64,000 nt of DNA from Perognathus longimembris pacificus (lineage: Eukaryota; Chordata; Mammalia; Rodentia; Heteromyidae), in the NCBI RefSeq assembly GCF_023159225.1, contig NC_063177.1, positions 17,694,673 to 17,758,672 of the forward strand, written 5' to 3'. Position 1 is the first letter of the stretch; every line of letters begins with the position of its first letter. The position numbers were made by a program, and so were the translations under genes. Positions 1 to 10,499 of the stretch are shown piece by piece. Below the pieces are notes generated by a model that saw only the letters and a list, made by a program, of their open reading frames with translations, searched no databases and was not told where the DNA came from.

Positions 1-113
1 AGCCAGAAGTGGAACTGTGGCTCAAGTGGTAGGGTGTTGAGCAAAAAGACACTAAGAGAAAGTGCCCAGGCCCTGAGATCAAGCCTCAGTACTGGCAAAA
101 ATAAATAACTAAC
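1..113 (+). repeat. Geo right monomer of a SINE, cut by window start
   Basis: Begins inside the right monomer (CCAGAAGTGG, then box-A-like TGGCTCAAGTGG, GAGCAAAAAG, and CCCTGAGATCAAGCC near the 3' end) and ends in an A-rich tail. The head is outside the window, so its class (IDL or 7SL) is unknown. Confidence 0.8.
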
Positions 114-125
114 AAACTAGCTGAA

Positions 126-345
126 AACTGGGCACCAGTAGCTCATGCCTGTAATCCTAGCTTCTCAGGAGGCTGATATGATCATATATCACACTTCAAA
201 GCCAGCCTGAGCAGGAAAGTCTATGAGACTCTATTTCTAGTTAACCAGCAAAAAGTCAAAAGTGGAGCTGTGATTCAGGGGTAAAGCATCAGCCTTGAGC
301 AAAAAAAGCTCAGGAACAACATTCAAGAAAATCCCAGTACTGGCA
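126..345 (+). repeat. 7SL-Geo composite SINE
   Basis: The head resembles the B1/Alu left arm (CTGGGCACCAGTAGCTCATG, CCTGTAATCCTAGC). A linker about 50 nt long follows (GAGACTCT, then ATTTCTAGTTAACCAGC), and then the same Geo right monomer as in IDL-Geo. This is the reference description for entries called 7SL-Geo below. Confidence 0.85.
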
Positions 346-1900
346 TGAATGGATGAATGAAAATTAATTAATTTGCAGCCAAGTTTATGGCCAGAGTTGG
401 AAAAAAATTTTTAAATAAATCCTGTGCTTACACCCACTCTGAGATCTGGCATCACAGTGTGACTTTTCCCTATTGCACTGCTGTTTTGCTGAATCTTTAC
501 ATTTCACATCAAACCCTGAAGAAAAATAAGTAACAGATGAGGCAGCTGCGCTCAGAGGCACCACGATCAAAAGACACTGTCTTGACCTGATGGTGTTTCA
601 AGAGTAAAAAGGCGATGTCTTCAGCTTACAAGCAGACTAGATCCATTCAGATTTTTATCACAGGGATACTGGCCCAAAGAGAACAAAAAACTATAGATCA
701 GAAGCATCTGGATAAAATTCTCCCAGGAAAACAAAGACAACCCTTCCTATAAAACTCACCACACCCTGCTTTGTGACTACTCAATAACAATCCAAGATAA
801 AAGCATCATCACCGGGGGAAGTATTGTTTGAATTTGCCTATAATTGACATCTCTATGAAAATAATACCATGCAGAGTAGGAGGCAGATTTGATAGAAAGA
901 AGTGCTGAGTTGTCAAGCTTAGATTGTTTTCAGAAAAAGGATTTTCTAAGGCGCAGCTCATCCGAAAATTGCACTATCTGGTGTAGGACAGCAAGCAGAA
1001 AAAAATTTACGTTTGCTTTTAATCACAGATGCCCCAGAACAAAAGTTGCCATTGCAGGGCTTCACTCTAGAATAACAGCACTCAGGCAAACTTTCAATTA
1101 CTGTACTTCTTCCTTGTCATAAAGCAGAAAGCACATGCTTGAGATTTCACTGCAAGTCAGAACAGCCATTTCTGAAAACCTCATAAAAAGGAGAACTGAT
1201 TTAGTCCTAGGATCTCCGCAGGATACCTGAAGTTCAATTTTGTCTCAGAACAAAAGCTCTAAAGCAGCCTGCAGGCTTTGCATAGGATGACGGGGAAGTT
1301 GGGGGCACTTCGGCTAAACTTAAAAAAAAAAAAAAAAAGCCAAAATCATTAAAAAGGTCCTTCTAAGGGCCACCACTGAAAGCAGCAGCAGGAAAGGAGT
1401 GTGGGCTGTCCTGTCTTCCAAGTGATAGCAGATGTGTTAAGCAGTTAAACCCCCTCTATCTTAAATTTGAGTGTTCTCTGCATACCTAGTAGTATAGTGG
1501 TTCACACTGAAGCCCTCTGCTCAGCCTCCTCCTCCTTCATAGAGCGTGCCTCATGTGAATATTTCAGACACAATTTCATGAACAGAAAGGAGAGAGTCAA
1601 ATTTAAGGGAGGTCAGCCAAGTTCTTTCATCCAACACTGTGACCTCAGATCTAATCATCAGTTCTCTTTGCTTCAATTCTCCAGCTCCTAACATACTTTG
1701 AAAAGTTAAAATGCTTAATATCCACTGGTTATTAGTTGCAAGAAGATATGCAGGCATTTTGAGTTCTCTGGAAGAAAGATGGTAGAGAAATGCAAACTAT
1801 TCATGAACTACAAAAGCACAGAATGACAGGTCTGTATATGAGAATATTTTACTGAACTAAGATAGTTTGATGTCTCAAAATGAGAAAAGTGAGGGTTTTT
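346..1900. other. NXN intron 1, unique sequence
   Basis: No gene or clear repeat recognised, apart from an A-rich run at 1,321-1,338. Short open frames here lack any family resemblance. Confidence 0.5.
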
Positions 1901-2143
1901 GCTTTTTTTTTTTTTTTTTGGTGTTAGTCCTGGGGCTTGAACTCAGGGCCTGGGCACTGCCCCTGAGCTTCTTTTGCTCAAGGTTAGTGCTCTACCACTT
2001 TAGCCACAGCTTCTGACTTTTTGGTAGTTTCGTGGAGATAGGATTCTCATAGACTTTCTGCCCAAACTGGCTTCAAACTCCAATCTTCAGATCTCAGCCT
2101 CCTAAGTAGCTAGGATTACAGGCATGGGATACCAGCACCCAGT
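1901..2143 (-). repeat. 7SL-Geo SINE
   Basis: Poly-T at the left, then the reverse complement of Geo (CTGGGGCTTGAACTCAGGGC) and of the 7SL head (GTAGCTAGGATTACAGGCAT). Confidence 0.88.
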
Positions 2144-2244
2144 TTTTCCCTATCACAGGGCAATGTAGTTATTCGAGAGCTAGGCTATCCCAAGGCACAA
2201 CTATTTGCTCATCTAAATGCTTTTTTAAATGCTCATTAAGGACT

Positions 2245-2340
2245 AACGTATAGCTGGTGATAGAATGTTTGCTTAGCATGTAAGCAAGGCCCTTGGTTTA
2301 ATCACTAAACTCTACTACTGCAAAGAAATGGAGAAAAAAA
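2245..2340 (+). repeat. Old ID-like fragment
   Basis: Diverged tRNA-derived sequence (GCTTAGCATGTAAGCAAGGC) with an A-rich tail. Assigned by the GCTTAGCATG core only. Confidence 0.45.
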
Positions 2341-2914
2341 GCTCATGAAGACACCAAAACAAAGCACCTACAAACTGTACAAAGGATATATAATTAACGC
2401 AGTTCAGTTAAGACCCAATGCTAACATTAAATACTAAAAAGCAAGCTATATAACAAAGTGTGTATTTCAACTCACATGATCTGGAATCTACCATGTTTTC
2501 AAGTTATCAGTCTAAAGTCCCATGCCTGCTTTCCATGACGTTTTCCACTTTCTTGGCAAGTCAGCTCTCTTCCCTTTGATTGGTTCCTGCCTCAGGAAGC
2601 TTATAGTCTAACGAAAAAAGACCAAAGAAAATTTCGAAAACCATCTTTTAGACTCTTCAAAGTATTCTACCTAGAGGGAAGAGACAGGAGATGCTGTGGA
2701 AACCAAGTGAAAGGTGTAGGGGGAAAACCCCCCCCCCGCCTTTTTTTTTTTTTTTTTTTTAGTCCCTAGAAACAATAGGCTTAGACAAGGTAGTGGGCCT
2801 GGGGAAGGGAAAACCTAAGCCAAATAAAAGAAAGGAATGAGGAAGACCACTCAGTTTGCATGTATTATTTAGGGGAAGTTCCAGAAAGAGAAATATTTAA
2901 GGTTAAGAAGTTAA

Positions 2915-3119
2915 ATGGGGCTGGGAACATGGCCTAGTGGCAAGAGTGCTTGCCTGGTATACATGAAGCCCTGGGTTCGATTCCCCAGCACCACATATAC
3001 AGAATAGGCCAGAAGTGGCGATGTGGCTCAAGTGGCAGAGTACTAGCCTTGAGGAAAAAGAAGCCAGGGACAATGCTCAAGCCCTGAGTCCAAGGCCTAG
3101 GACTGGCAAAAAAAAAAAC
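2915..3119 (+). repeat. IDL-Geo dimeric SINE
   Basis: Left monomer with pol III box A (TGGCCTAGTGGCAAG) and box B (GGTTCGATTCC), then ACCACATATACAGA, then the Geo monomer and an A tail. It is flanked by 10-bp direct repeats AAGAAGTTAA (2,905-2,914 and 3,120-3,129). This is the reference description for the IDL-Geo entries. Confidence 0.95.
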
Positions 3120-3229
3120 AAGAAGTTAAGTGAGTACTCAGTAAATACCAATCACACCCAGAACCAAGAATTGTATTGCTTTGTTTACTGGAGTTAACTG
3201 GAATTGTAATCACTAACAACTATTCTGCT

Positions 3230-3458
3230 TCTGTATGCCTGGTTGTTTGCTTTGCCTAACTTGCCAGACCAACTGCACATGGTACATGTGATTTTGCCTT
3301 TAAAAACCCAGCACCACTGAGGCTCAGTGCTGTTTGTCACCATCTGGGTGGTGCTGTGCACAGCTAAATAAAAGACTCCCAGCCTGACTGAGTTCTGGTG
3401 ACTATTGTTGTGGGTTGTCTAGCCAGATAGGCTACCTGGGTGTCTGGTATACAACAAT
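3230..3458 (+). mobile_element. LTR-like segment, 3' half of an endogenous retroviral LTR
   Basis: A TATA-like TTTAAAAACCC (about 3,300) is followed about 70 bp on by AATAAAAGAC and a T/G-rich stretch ending ...ATACAACA, the usual U3-R-U5 layout. I could not fix the 5' TG end or target duplications, so the class is open. Confidence 0.5.
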
Positions 3459-3597
3459 GCCACACTGTACTTATAATTATGTGTGATTGCTACATGTCTC
3501 TGAAGTATCTGAAATTAATGAAACTCTCACAGAAGAACCTAAGACTGGTCCACAAATCTTTTTACAAAGGTAGGCTGGCTGGTCAAGATAAGTATCA

Positions 3598-3766
3598 AGG
3601 CACTTGGTGGCTCATGCTTATAATCCTAACTCAGGAGGCTGAGATCTGAGGATTGCAGTTCAAAGCCATCCCATGCAAGAAAGCCTTAGAGACTCTCATC
3701 TGCAATTAATCACCAAAAAGAAAAAAGCGAGAAGTGGAGGTGTGGCTCAAGAGTAGAGTGTGAGCC
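3598..3766 (+). repeat. 7SL-Geo SINE, 3' part missing
   Basis: Head GGTGGCTCATGCTTATAATC and the start of Geo (GAAGTGGAGGTGTGGCTC) are present. The end is lost at an LTR-like segment. Confidence 0.8.
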
Positions 3767-3767
3767 T

Positions 3768-3848
3768 TTTTCTCTCAATAAAATTCTTTCCATACTAGAT
3801 TGTCATCTGAATGGTCTCATTGATTGTTGATTTCCGGACCCCATAACA
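3768..3848 (+). mobile_element. LTR 3' end fragment
   Basis: CTCAATAAAATTCTTTCC (poly-A signal) leads to a terminal ACCCCATAACA, the same terminus as the complete solo LTR at 22,987-23,459. The upstream part is replaced by the SINE that abuts it. Confidence 0.5.
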
Positions 3849-4962
3849 GGGGGAGCTTTTGTTTTCCTTTGATACCAGAGAAAAGTTTCTACCAAGAGTT
3901 TCTACATGTTCTACATAAGCACTCTACCACCAAGCTACACTTCAAGCCCCTGTTATTCCATTCTAGAAAGTCTGGGGCAGGGCTGCTCAAGGTGGATTTC
4001 AAAGCGCAGTGCTTACCCATGAGATTTTTGTCAGTGGTCCGTCCATAAGGGTGAGCACAGAAACAGTGGGTAGATGCTTGGACGGCTTATGACAGCACTT
4101 CAACACACAGCGACATCCAAACTTTGCAACTGATGGGCTGGCTCATCTGTCTGAACAGGCCCATTGTTAACTGGTTGTGGGGATCATCTGTGGTTCAAGC
4201 TGCAAACTAGCCATGTAAGGCCCATCTCTGAATTAGTGTGATGGATTTGAAATTTTTTTAATGGATTCTTACATAGACTGTGTGAGATGCTCTGGTCTAG
4301 AGAACCATTCCAGGGATCAGTATTAGAAACAGAGAGCCCAGAGGATAAGGCTGTTGGTAGGCAGTGGTCCAGAAGAAACCTGAACTTAAGTAGTGATGAT
4401 AAAAGGAATGGTAGGTAGAGAGCCAGTTGAGAGAAATTAGAGGTCAAATTAACTATACGTTGTGCCTTCCGGATATGAGGGGTGGAGCAGAATCAAGTAT
4501 AGCTCCTAGGATCCAAGAACTCTCACTTACTTTGAAAATAAAGGGAAGATCTAAAACCAAGGCACCTAAGAGCCTCATGAAAGTCAGATTCACAAAAGAC
4601 TCTAAATTCAAAGGCATTTTCTCAAGTGCCTTTGAATAAGCATTATGGTAAATTAATGAAAAATGGAAAACTAAGCACCCTGGTGGTTAACACTCCACAG
4701 TGCTGGGAATCCAGATAGTGAAGAAACAAAACATACTAACCTATGCCAAGTCTACACTCCCCTCCTGAAATGAAATCATGTGGTTGGGAGCCACATCTAA
4801 TTCAGCTGGTGCCGAAGAAGCATCCCTGCCCCCAGTCCTATTAGAAAAAAAAGATACCCCAGGGACCTGTTCATCTCCTGCCCCAGCTGTAAACATTAAA
4901 AAAAACATTGCTCCAACTTGTGCAGATAATTAAAACAGGCCTCCCACCAAAAGAGAAATTGA

Positions 4963-5135
4963 GCCAGGCACTGGTGGCTCATGCCTGTAATCCTAGCTAC
5001 TCAAGAGACTGAGATCTGAGGATCACTGTTCAAAGCCAGTGGGAGCAGAAAAGTCCCTGTGAAACTCTTATCTTCAATTAAATAAAAAAAAAAAAACTGG
5101 AAATGGCCTTGTGGCTCAAAGTGGTAGCGTACTAA
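4963..5135 (+). repeat. 7SL-Geo SINE, truncated
   Basis: Complete head and linker, with an A run at about 5,084-5,096 inside the linker. Geo stops after TGGTAGCG. Confidence 0.8.
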
Positions 5136-5392
5136 AGCCACTGCCTTCTTCTGTAGTCTGATTTACATTCCAACCCATATCAAAAGAAAGGCAATTAGCA
5201 AATGTGGTGGGCAGCTGCTAACTAACTAATCCTGAAATGGCTGTGAGGACTATGTGTCTAGGCAAACCTATCCTACAGCATTCTAGAGCTGGAAAGGAAC
5301 CAGCTCCAGAAGGGGTGCGGTCTCTTCTAGAGACAAACTGTTCATTTCCCACATAAAATTTAAAAAAGAAAAGCATCCAGCCAGCCAAGGGT

Positions 5393-5660
5393 CTGTGGTT
5401 CATACCTGTAATCCTAGCTAGTGAGGAGGCAGAGATTGGAAGGATTGAGATTTAAGGACAGGAAGGATGAAAAGTTTGTGAGGCTCCCCACCTCAACTAG
5501 TAGTTGTCATGGTGGTACACAACTGTCATCTACAGCGGGAAGTATCAATATAGTTCAGTCCAGTCTGGGCAAAAAGCAGGAGCCTACCTATCCCTAAAAC
5601 CAGAGCAAAAAGAGCTGGATGTCTGGCTCAAGTGGTAGAGCACCTGTGAGGCCATGATTT
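5393..5660 (+). repeat. Old 7SL-7SL dimer with an ID-like tail
   Basis: Two 7SL-like arms in tandem: CCTGTAATCCTAGC at about 5,406, and GTCATGGTGGTACACAACTG starting about 5,508, then GTCCAGTCTGGGC. An ID-like end follows (GAGCTGGATGTCTGGCTCAA, GTGGTAGAGCACCTG). It resembles Alu-type dimers joined to a degenerate ID. Heavily diverged. Confidence 0.5.
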
Positions 5661-5675
5661 AAAACTGCAGCACTG

Positions 5676-5901
5676 GGGCGGAATATGGCCTAGTGGCAAG
5701 GGTGCTTGCCTTACATACATGAAGCCCTGAGTTCGATTCCCCAGCACCACATATATAGAAAACGGCCAGAAGTGGTGCTGTGGCTCAAGTGGCAGAGTGC
5801 TAGCCTTGAGCAAAAAGAAGCCAGGGACAGTGCTCAGGCCCTGAGTCCAAGGCCCAGGACTGGCAAAAAACAAAAACAAAAAAAAACAAAACAACAACAA
5901 C
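5676..5901 (+). repeat. IDL-Geo SINE
   Basis: Full length, flanked by 14-bp direct repeats AAACTGCAGCACTG at 5,662-5,675 and 5,902-5,915. It landed at the 3' edge of the older 7SL dimer. Confidence 0.95.
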
Positions 5902-5915
5902 AAACTGCAGCACTG

Positions 5916-7480
5916 CCAATAAAAAAACAAACGGAGGCGGGATGGTCCTTCACCCTCCACACTGCCCAAACTCAGCAACCAGGGACAGCGGAAGGCATGT
6001 CTAGCATCTTTGGAAAACCACCGAGCTCATAATTTCCCTCAGGTAGGGTGCCTGGTCATCATTAAGTTGTTGCCCTTGACCAAGTCTAGGTTCCAGGGAC
6101 CAGCAGCCTCATTTCACTGGCAAATAAAAATCCAGAGCTCAGTTACTATCAGTTATCTCCCACAACTCTAAAAGACAGAATTTTATATTCATCCATGGCA
6201 GCCAGGTCAAGTGGCCCACACAAGGCAGCTGTTGTAGAAGGGCTCCACCTGCTCTGTCCAAAGCTAGTAGACCGAGATCTGGGTCAGAGACTGGACTCTG
6301 CTGTCCTCCCATCCTGACTTCTTCCTTCCCTTTCTGCCATCCAGGAAGTTCTAGTACCAGGACAGAACTCAATAGTCTGCACACTCCCAGATGACCAAGT
6401 ATTTCCATCAGACACCTAGTAGAGACAAAGTTGGGTCCTGTAACTTTCAAACCAAAACTTCAGTTCACCTCAGTGGTTCTTAGTTCATCTCAGTTGATTC
6501 TGGAGATGAGTCCTCCTGTTGTGACAACAGAATAACTTAATACTCGTTGAAAGGGACTGGCCAGATTTCCAAAGTTCAAATCATTACCAATTGCCAACTA
6601 CTCATCACATTCACCCTCTTCAGAAATCCAACGTACATCAACCTACTTATTAAAACAAACCTAACTGCCTTAACTTCAAGATTATAGGTTTCCTGACAAA
6701 AGAGCTCTCCTAAATGCACTCAAGTTCTATTATCATCTAATTACAATTTCTATACAGGAATATAATGATGTATGTGATCTAGAAGCAAAAAGAAAAAAGA
6801 AGCATCAATTACTCTTGTACCTACCACGAAGACAAGCAGAAACAGGACAATCTTCCACAGAGAATTACAAAGAAAAAAAAAGCTAGAATCTCTCTACTTA
6901 ATGTTTTCTCACATTTCCAGTAGAGGTGAAAGGAGACAGAAAAAATGTAGACTGAGCATATATGGTCATCCCCAGACTTTTCTTACTATATAAAGGAGAA
7001 ATTAATAAAAGAAAAAAAAAGAAAGAAATACCACGCAGCATTTTTTTCTCTACCATAATTTTTCAATTTTCTGAGAGAAATGCCAGCCAATAACTAATTA
7101 GAACCATATCCTTTGTTATCCCAATGGGAAGACATATACAAATGGTTTTAGAGAACACATGTTAATGAGAACTTTAAAAAAATGTAATCTGGAACTTCGG
7201 TTTCCTTTCACTGTAAAACAAAATTCCCTTCTCTAAAGCTATTTTTATGGCTGGCAAAATGGCGTGGAGTGAGTCCAACAACAAAGTTAAGTGTTCAGCA
7301 TCCAGTGCCAAGAACTGGGGGTGCCCAGGCTTTTGTACCATTCTTAAGGTGAAATTAGTACCACAAAAACAAAGACTTCGTTGCACCCTGATTTCAAATT
7401 GAAAGAAACAAAAACAAAAGTCAGTTGTACACCTCTTTGGTTTCAAGAGGGAAAATAACTTCTTTCAAAGTGAGTATATG
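5916..7480. other. NXN intron 1, unique AT-rich sequence
   Basis: No exon or clear repeat recognised. Confidence 0.5.
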
Positions 7481-7488
7481 ACTTTTGG

Positions 7489-7575
7489 GCTGGAGAATGC
7501 GTGTGTGGCTCAAGTGGAAAAGCACCTGCCTATCAAGTGCAATGCTCTTGAGTTCAACCTCAGTACCAACACCAC
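7489..7575 (+). repeat. ID-like SINE, old
   Basis: TGTGTGGCTCAAGTGGAAAA, then GCACCTGCCTATCAAGTGCA and a box-B-like GAGTTCAACCTC form one tRNA-derived unit without Geo. Confidence 0.55.
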
Positions 7576-7716
7576 CAACCACCACAACAAAAAACCCACA
7601 CATGAAGTCAAAGTAAGTATATAGCTTTTGCCATTTCCAATAGTATAATTCCCACAAGAAAAACAACTGGATCCCTTTTCCCTAGTATATTTCACCACAA
7701 ATAAGAATGCTACTGA

Positions 7717-7962
7717 AGCCAAGCATTAGTGGTTCACACCCATAATCCTCGCTACTCAGGAGGCTGAGATCTGAGGGTCACTGTTCAAAGCCAGCCCAGA
7801 CAGAAAAATCCCCATGAGACTCTTTGTTTCCAATTAACCACTTAAAAACCAGAAGTGGAGCTGTGGCTGAAAGTGGAAGAGTGCTAGCCTTGAGCAAAAA
7901 GAGCTCAGGGATAGCACACAGGCCCTGAATTCAAGCCCCACGACCAGCAATAAAAATGAAGA
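7717..7962 (+). repeat. 7SL-Geo SINE
   Basis: Full length. Flanking repeats AAGAATGCTACTGA (7,703-7,716) and AAGAATGCTTCTGA (7,963-7,976) differ at one base, so this copy is older than most IDL-Geo copies. Confidence 0.92.
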
Positions 7963-8062
7963 AAGAATGCTTCTGAGTGGCCTATACACCAACATCACAG
8001 GACACAAGCCTCCTTCAAAACTAGTCTTTTTAGACAACATGTAAAAAACAAACAACAACACT

Positions 8063-8232
8063 GACCTGGGCAGGAAAGTCCCTGAGACTCTTATCTCTAA
8101 TTAACCACCAGAAAACTCCAAGTGGTGCTCTGGCTCCAGAGTGGTAGCCTTGAGCTGAAGACCTCAGGGACAGTGCCCAGGCCCAGAGTTCAAGCCCCAC
8201 AACAACAAAAACAACAACAACAACAACAAAAA
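8063..8232 (+). repeat. 7SL-Geo SINE, 5' truncated, with (CAA)n tail
   Basis: Starts within the head at CTGGGCAGGAAAGTCCC and ends in a CAA microsatellite (about 8,204-8,232) grown from its tail. Confidence 0.85.
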
Positions 8233-8236
8233 CCTC

Positions 8237-8458
8237 GGGGCTGGGGATATGGCCTAGTGGCAAGAATGCTTGCCTCGTATACATGAAGCCCTGGGTTCAA
8301 TTCCCCAGTACCACATTTACAGAAAATGGCCAGAAGTGGTGCTGTGGCTCAAGTGGCAGAGTGCTAGCCTTGAGCAAAAAAAAAGAAGCCAGGGACAGTG
8401 CTCAGGCCCTGAGTCCAAGCCCCAGGACTGGACAAAAAAAAAACAACAACAAAAAAAA
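8237..8458 (+). repeat. IDL-Geo SINE
   Basis: Full length, inserted directly after the tail of the preceding 7SL-Geo copy. Confidence 0.93.
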
Positions 8459-8479
8459 CCCTCTGAGTGATGAATAGAG

Positions 8480-8562
8480 GACTGGGGATTGTAGCTCAGT
8501 AGTACAACATATGCTTAGCATGTTTAATACCCCCTAGATTCAATCTCTGACACCACAAGAAA
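8480..8562 (+). repeat. ID-like SINE
   Basis: GATTGTAGCTCAGTAGTACA, then ATGCTTAGCATG and a box-B-like GATTCAATCTC, ending in an A-rich tail. Confidence 0.65.
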
Positions 8563-8576
8563 AACATCTATTATAT

Positions 8577-8650
8577 GTGTGCCAGTACTGGAGCTTGAAC
8601 TCCAGGCCTGGGTGCTGTCTCTTAGCTCTACCACTTGAGCAGAATTCCAC
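8577..8650 (-). repeat. Geo monomer fragment
   Basis: Reverse complement of part of Geo only (CCAGTACTGGAGCTTGAACT, then CTCTACCACTTGAGC). The head is missing. Confidence 0.65.
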
Positions 8651-9040
8651 TAACACAGCATGGTTTACTTAATGTGTTTAGCATTCTGAGCTCTATTTTC
8701 AAATGAGAGCCTCCACTGGTGGAATCAGCAGGCCAGGGGCCAGGCCTATATAACATAACATTTTTTCACACAAAAGGAGTAGCCAAGGTATGGAGAATGA
8801 GGCATGGCCTCTGTCACAGCAAACACACTCTCTTTTGGAAAAAGCTTTAAGCATTTCCAAAACACCTCCATTTGCTCCATTCTTTTTTACAATCCAGTAC
8901 TTTTATTTCCCCTTCTGCAAAAAAGAAAAAACACAATAGGACTAAAGTCTTACATGTTTTCAAAAGCTAGAAATCATTTGTGTTGCCCAATAGGACATTA
9001 TTTTAAACAGACTCTGGTCTACAACAAAAAACTGCCATAT

Positions 9041-9259
9041 GGGGCTGGGAATGTGGCTTAGTGGTAGAGCGCTTGCCTAGCATGCATGAAGCTCTGGGTT
9101 CGATTCCTCAGCACCACATAAACAGAAAAAGCTGGAAGAGGTGCTGTGGCTCAAGAGGTAGAGTGCTACTAGCCTTGAGCAAAAAGAAGCCAGGGACAAT
9201 GCTCAGGCCCTGAGTCCAAACCCCAGGACTGGCAAAAACAAAACAACAACAACAAAAAA
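9041..9259 (+). repeat. IDL-Geo SINE
   Basis: Full length, of the 'TAGCATGCATGAAG' subtype (AAACAGAAAAAGC linker) rather than the 'TCGTATACATGAAG' subtype. Has a CTA duplication in Geo (GTGCTACTAGCC). Confidence 0.93.
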
Positions 9260-10499
9260 GGTTCTATAACTATAAAAATATTTTTGATAAATCTTTCTGA
9301 ACTTTATTTCTTCCCCCAAAGAATCATACAAACAACCACTACGAAAAATAAGGAATTCCCATATTTTAAGCAAAAAGTATTAGCCACAAATATTTATACC
9401 TTGTACAGTACGTAAGTCAAACACAAGCAAAATAACCCAGAGAGTAGTTAGAACAAAAAGTCTTGCTTCTGTGTGGTTAGTAAGCCCATGTCTTGGCAAC
9501 GTTAAATTTACAAACTGTATTTGTTAGACTGTATTTCATATTTAAAATCTCATGTCTGAACCTTAACATTGCTTTGGGATGGATGATTTACTGGAGACTT
9601 TTGGGGTCACAGTATAAGCTTTTTGCTCTCACTAAATCTAAATCATGATTCTCAAGATTCTTCACACATAAAAGAAACACATGGCCAATATTACCATCTC
9701 CCTAGAGGAACCTAAGTGTCCCCAGATTAGCTCTTCTCAGAAAGGGAAGGGGATGGATTGACACATTGCACAGACACACTAAGCAAGAGCACTCCAAAAC
9801 TTTTTATCTGTTACCACTCATTACCAAAAGCCCTGAATTTGATTAATACGGACAGACACAACACACACCCACTCCGAAACACAAACTGATTTCACCAAGA
9901 GAACTGGTAGGAATGAGAAATGGACAGCAAAGTGACTTCCCTAAATCCTCCTTGTTCTGGGCAATCTGCACGTGTGGGATTCGCCCTGCATTTAAGAGGA
10001 GAGATGCCAGGACAACAGTTGTTCACCAAGAAACGCAGGGATTGCCCAGGACGCGGCTGTGGCTGGCCTTGAGAAGATAGCTGGACAGCCAGACAATGAA
10101 AAGCTCCCAGGTGGCCACTAATTCAGCCGGGGGAGGGGCGGGGGGAGAAGGAGAGGTGGCAAAGGAGGGAGAACCGGGAGAGGACTGAGCTCTTTCCTCG
10201 CCCTTCCTCCCAAAGCCATGCTCAGCAGCAGTCTCTATGGAGCGGAGCGAGGGGTAGCCTAACCTCGAACTCGGTCCCCTGACTCCTTAAGTCACCGGAG
10301 AGGGAACCCCAGGAAAGCAGATTATCCTCTGGAAGAAAGCGAACTTCCTGGATTGGACCTTGTGGGTAGGGAGCTGGCGCCCTCTCCCACGGTGTCCGCT
10401 AGGAATCAAGTGATTGAAGGAAGAAAGGAAAAGACATCAAGCCCCCCCCCCCCGCCCTCCCCGCAACTTCTAGTTAGGGACTCTAAGGAAGAGCCCCCT
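9260..10499. other. NXN intron 1 proximal sequence
   Basis: No repeat or exon recognised. GC content rises toward exon 1. A 12-base poly-C run lies at about 10,442-10,453, and a GC-box cluster near 10,130-10,145 may belong to the NXN promoter region. Confidence 0.5.

Noticed and set aside
3015..3197. Repeated small protein frames such as those with LKWQS and SLEQKEARD
   Set aside because: Each lies exactly over an IDL-Geo SINE. They are translations of the repeat.
8204..8232. Regular short repeats considered as a CRISPR-like array
   Set aside because: The repeats are CAA, CA, TTG and CCCT microsatellites or SINE tails. There are no spacers and the genome is mammalian.
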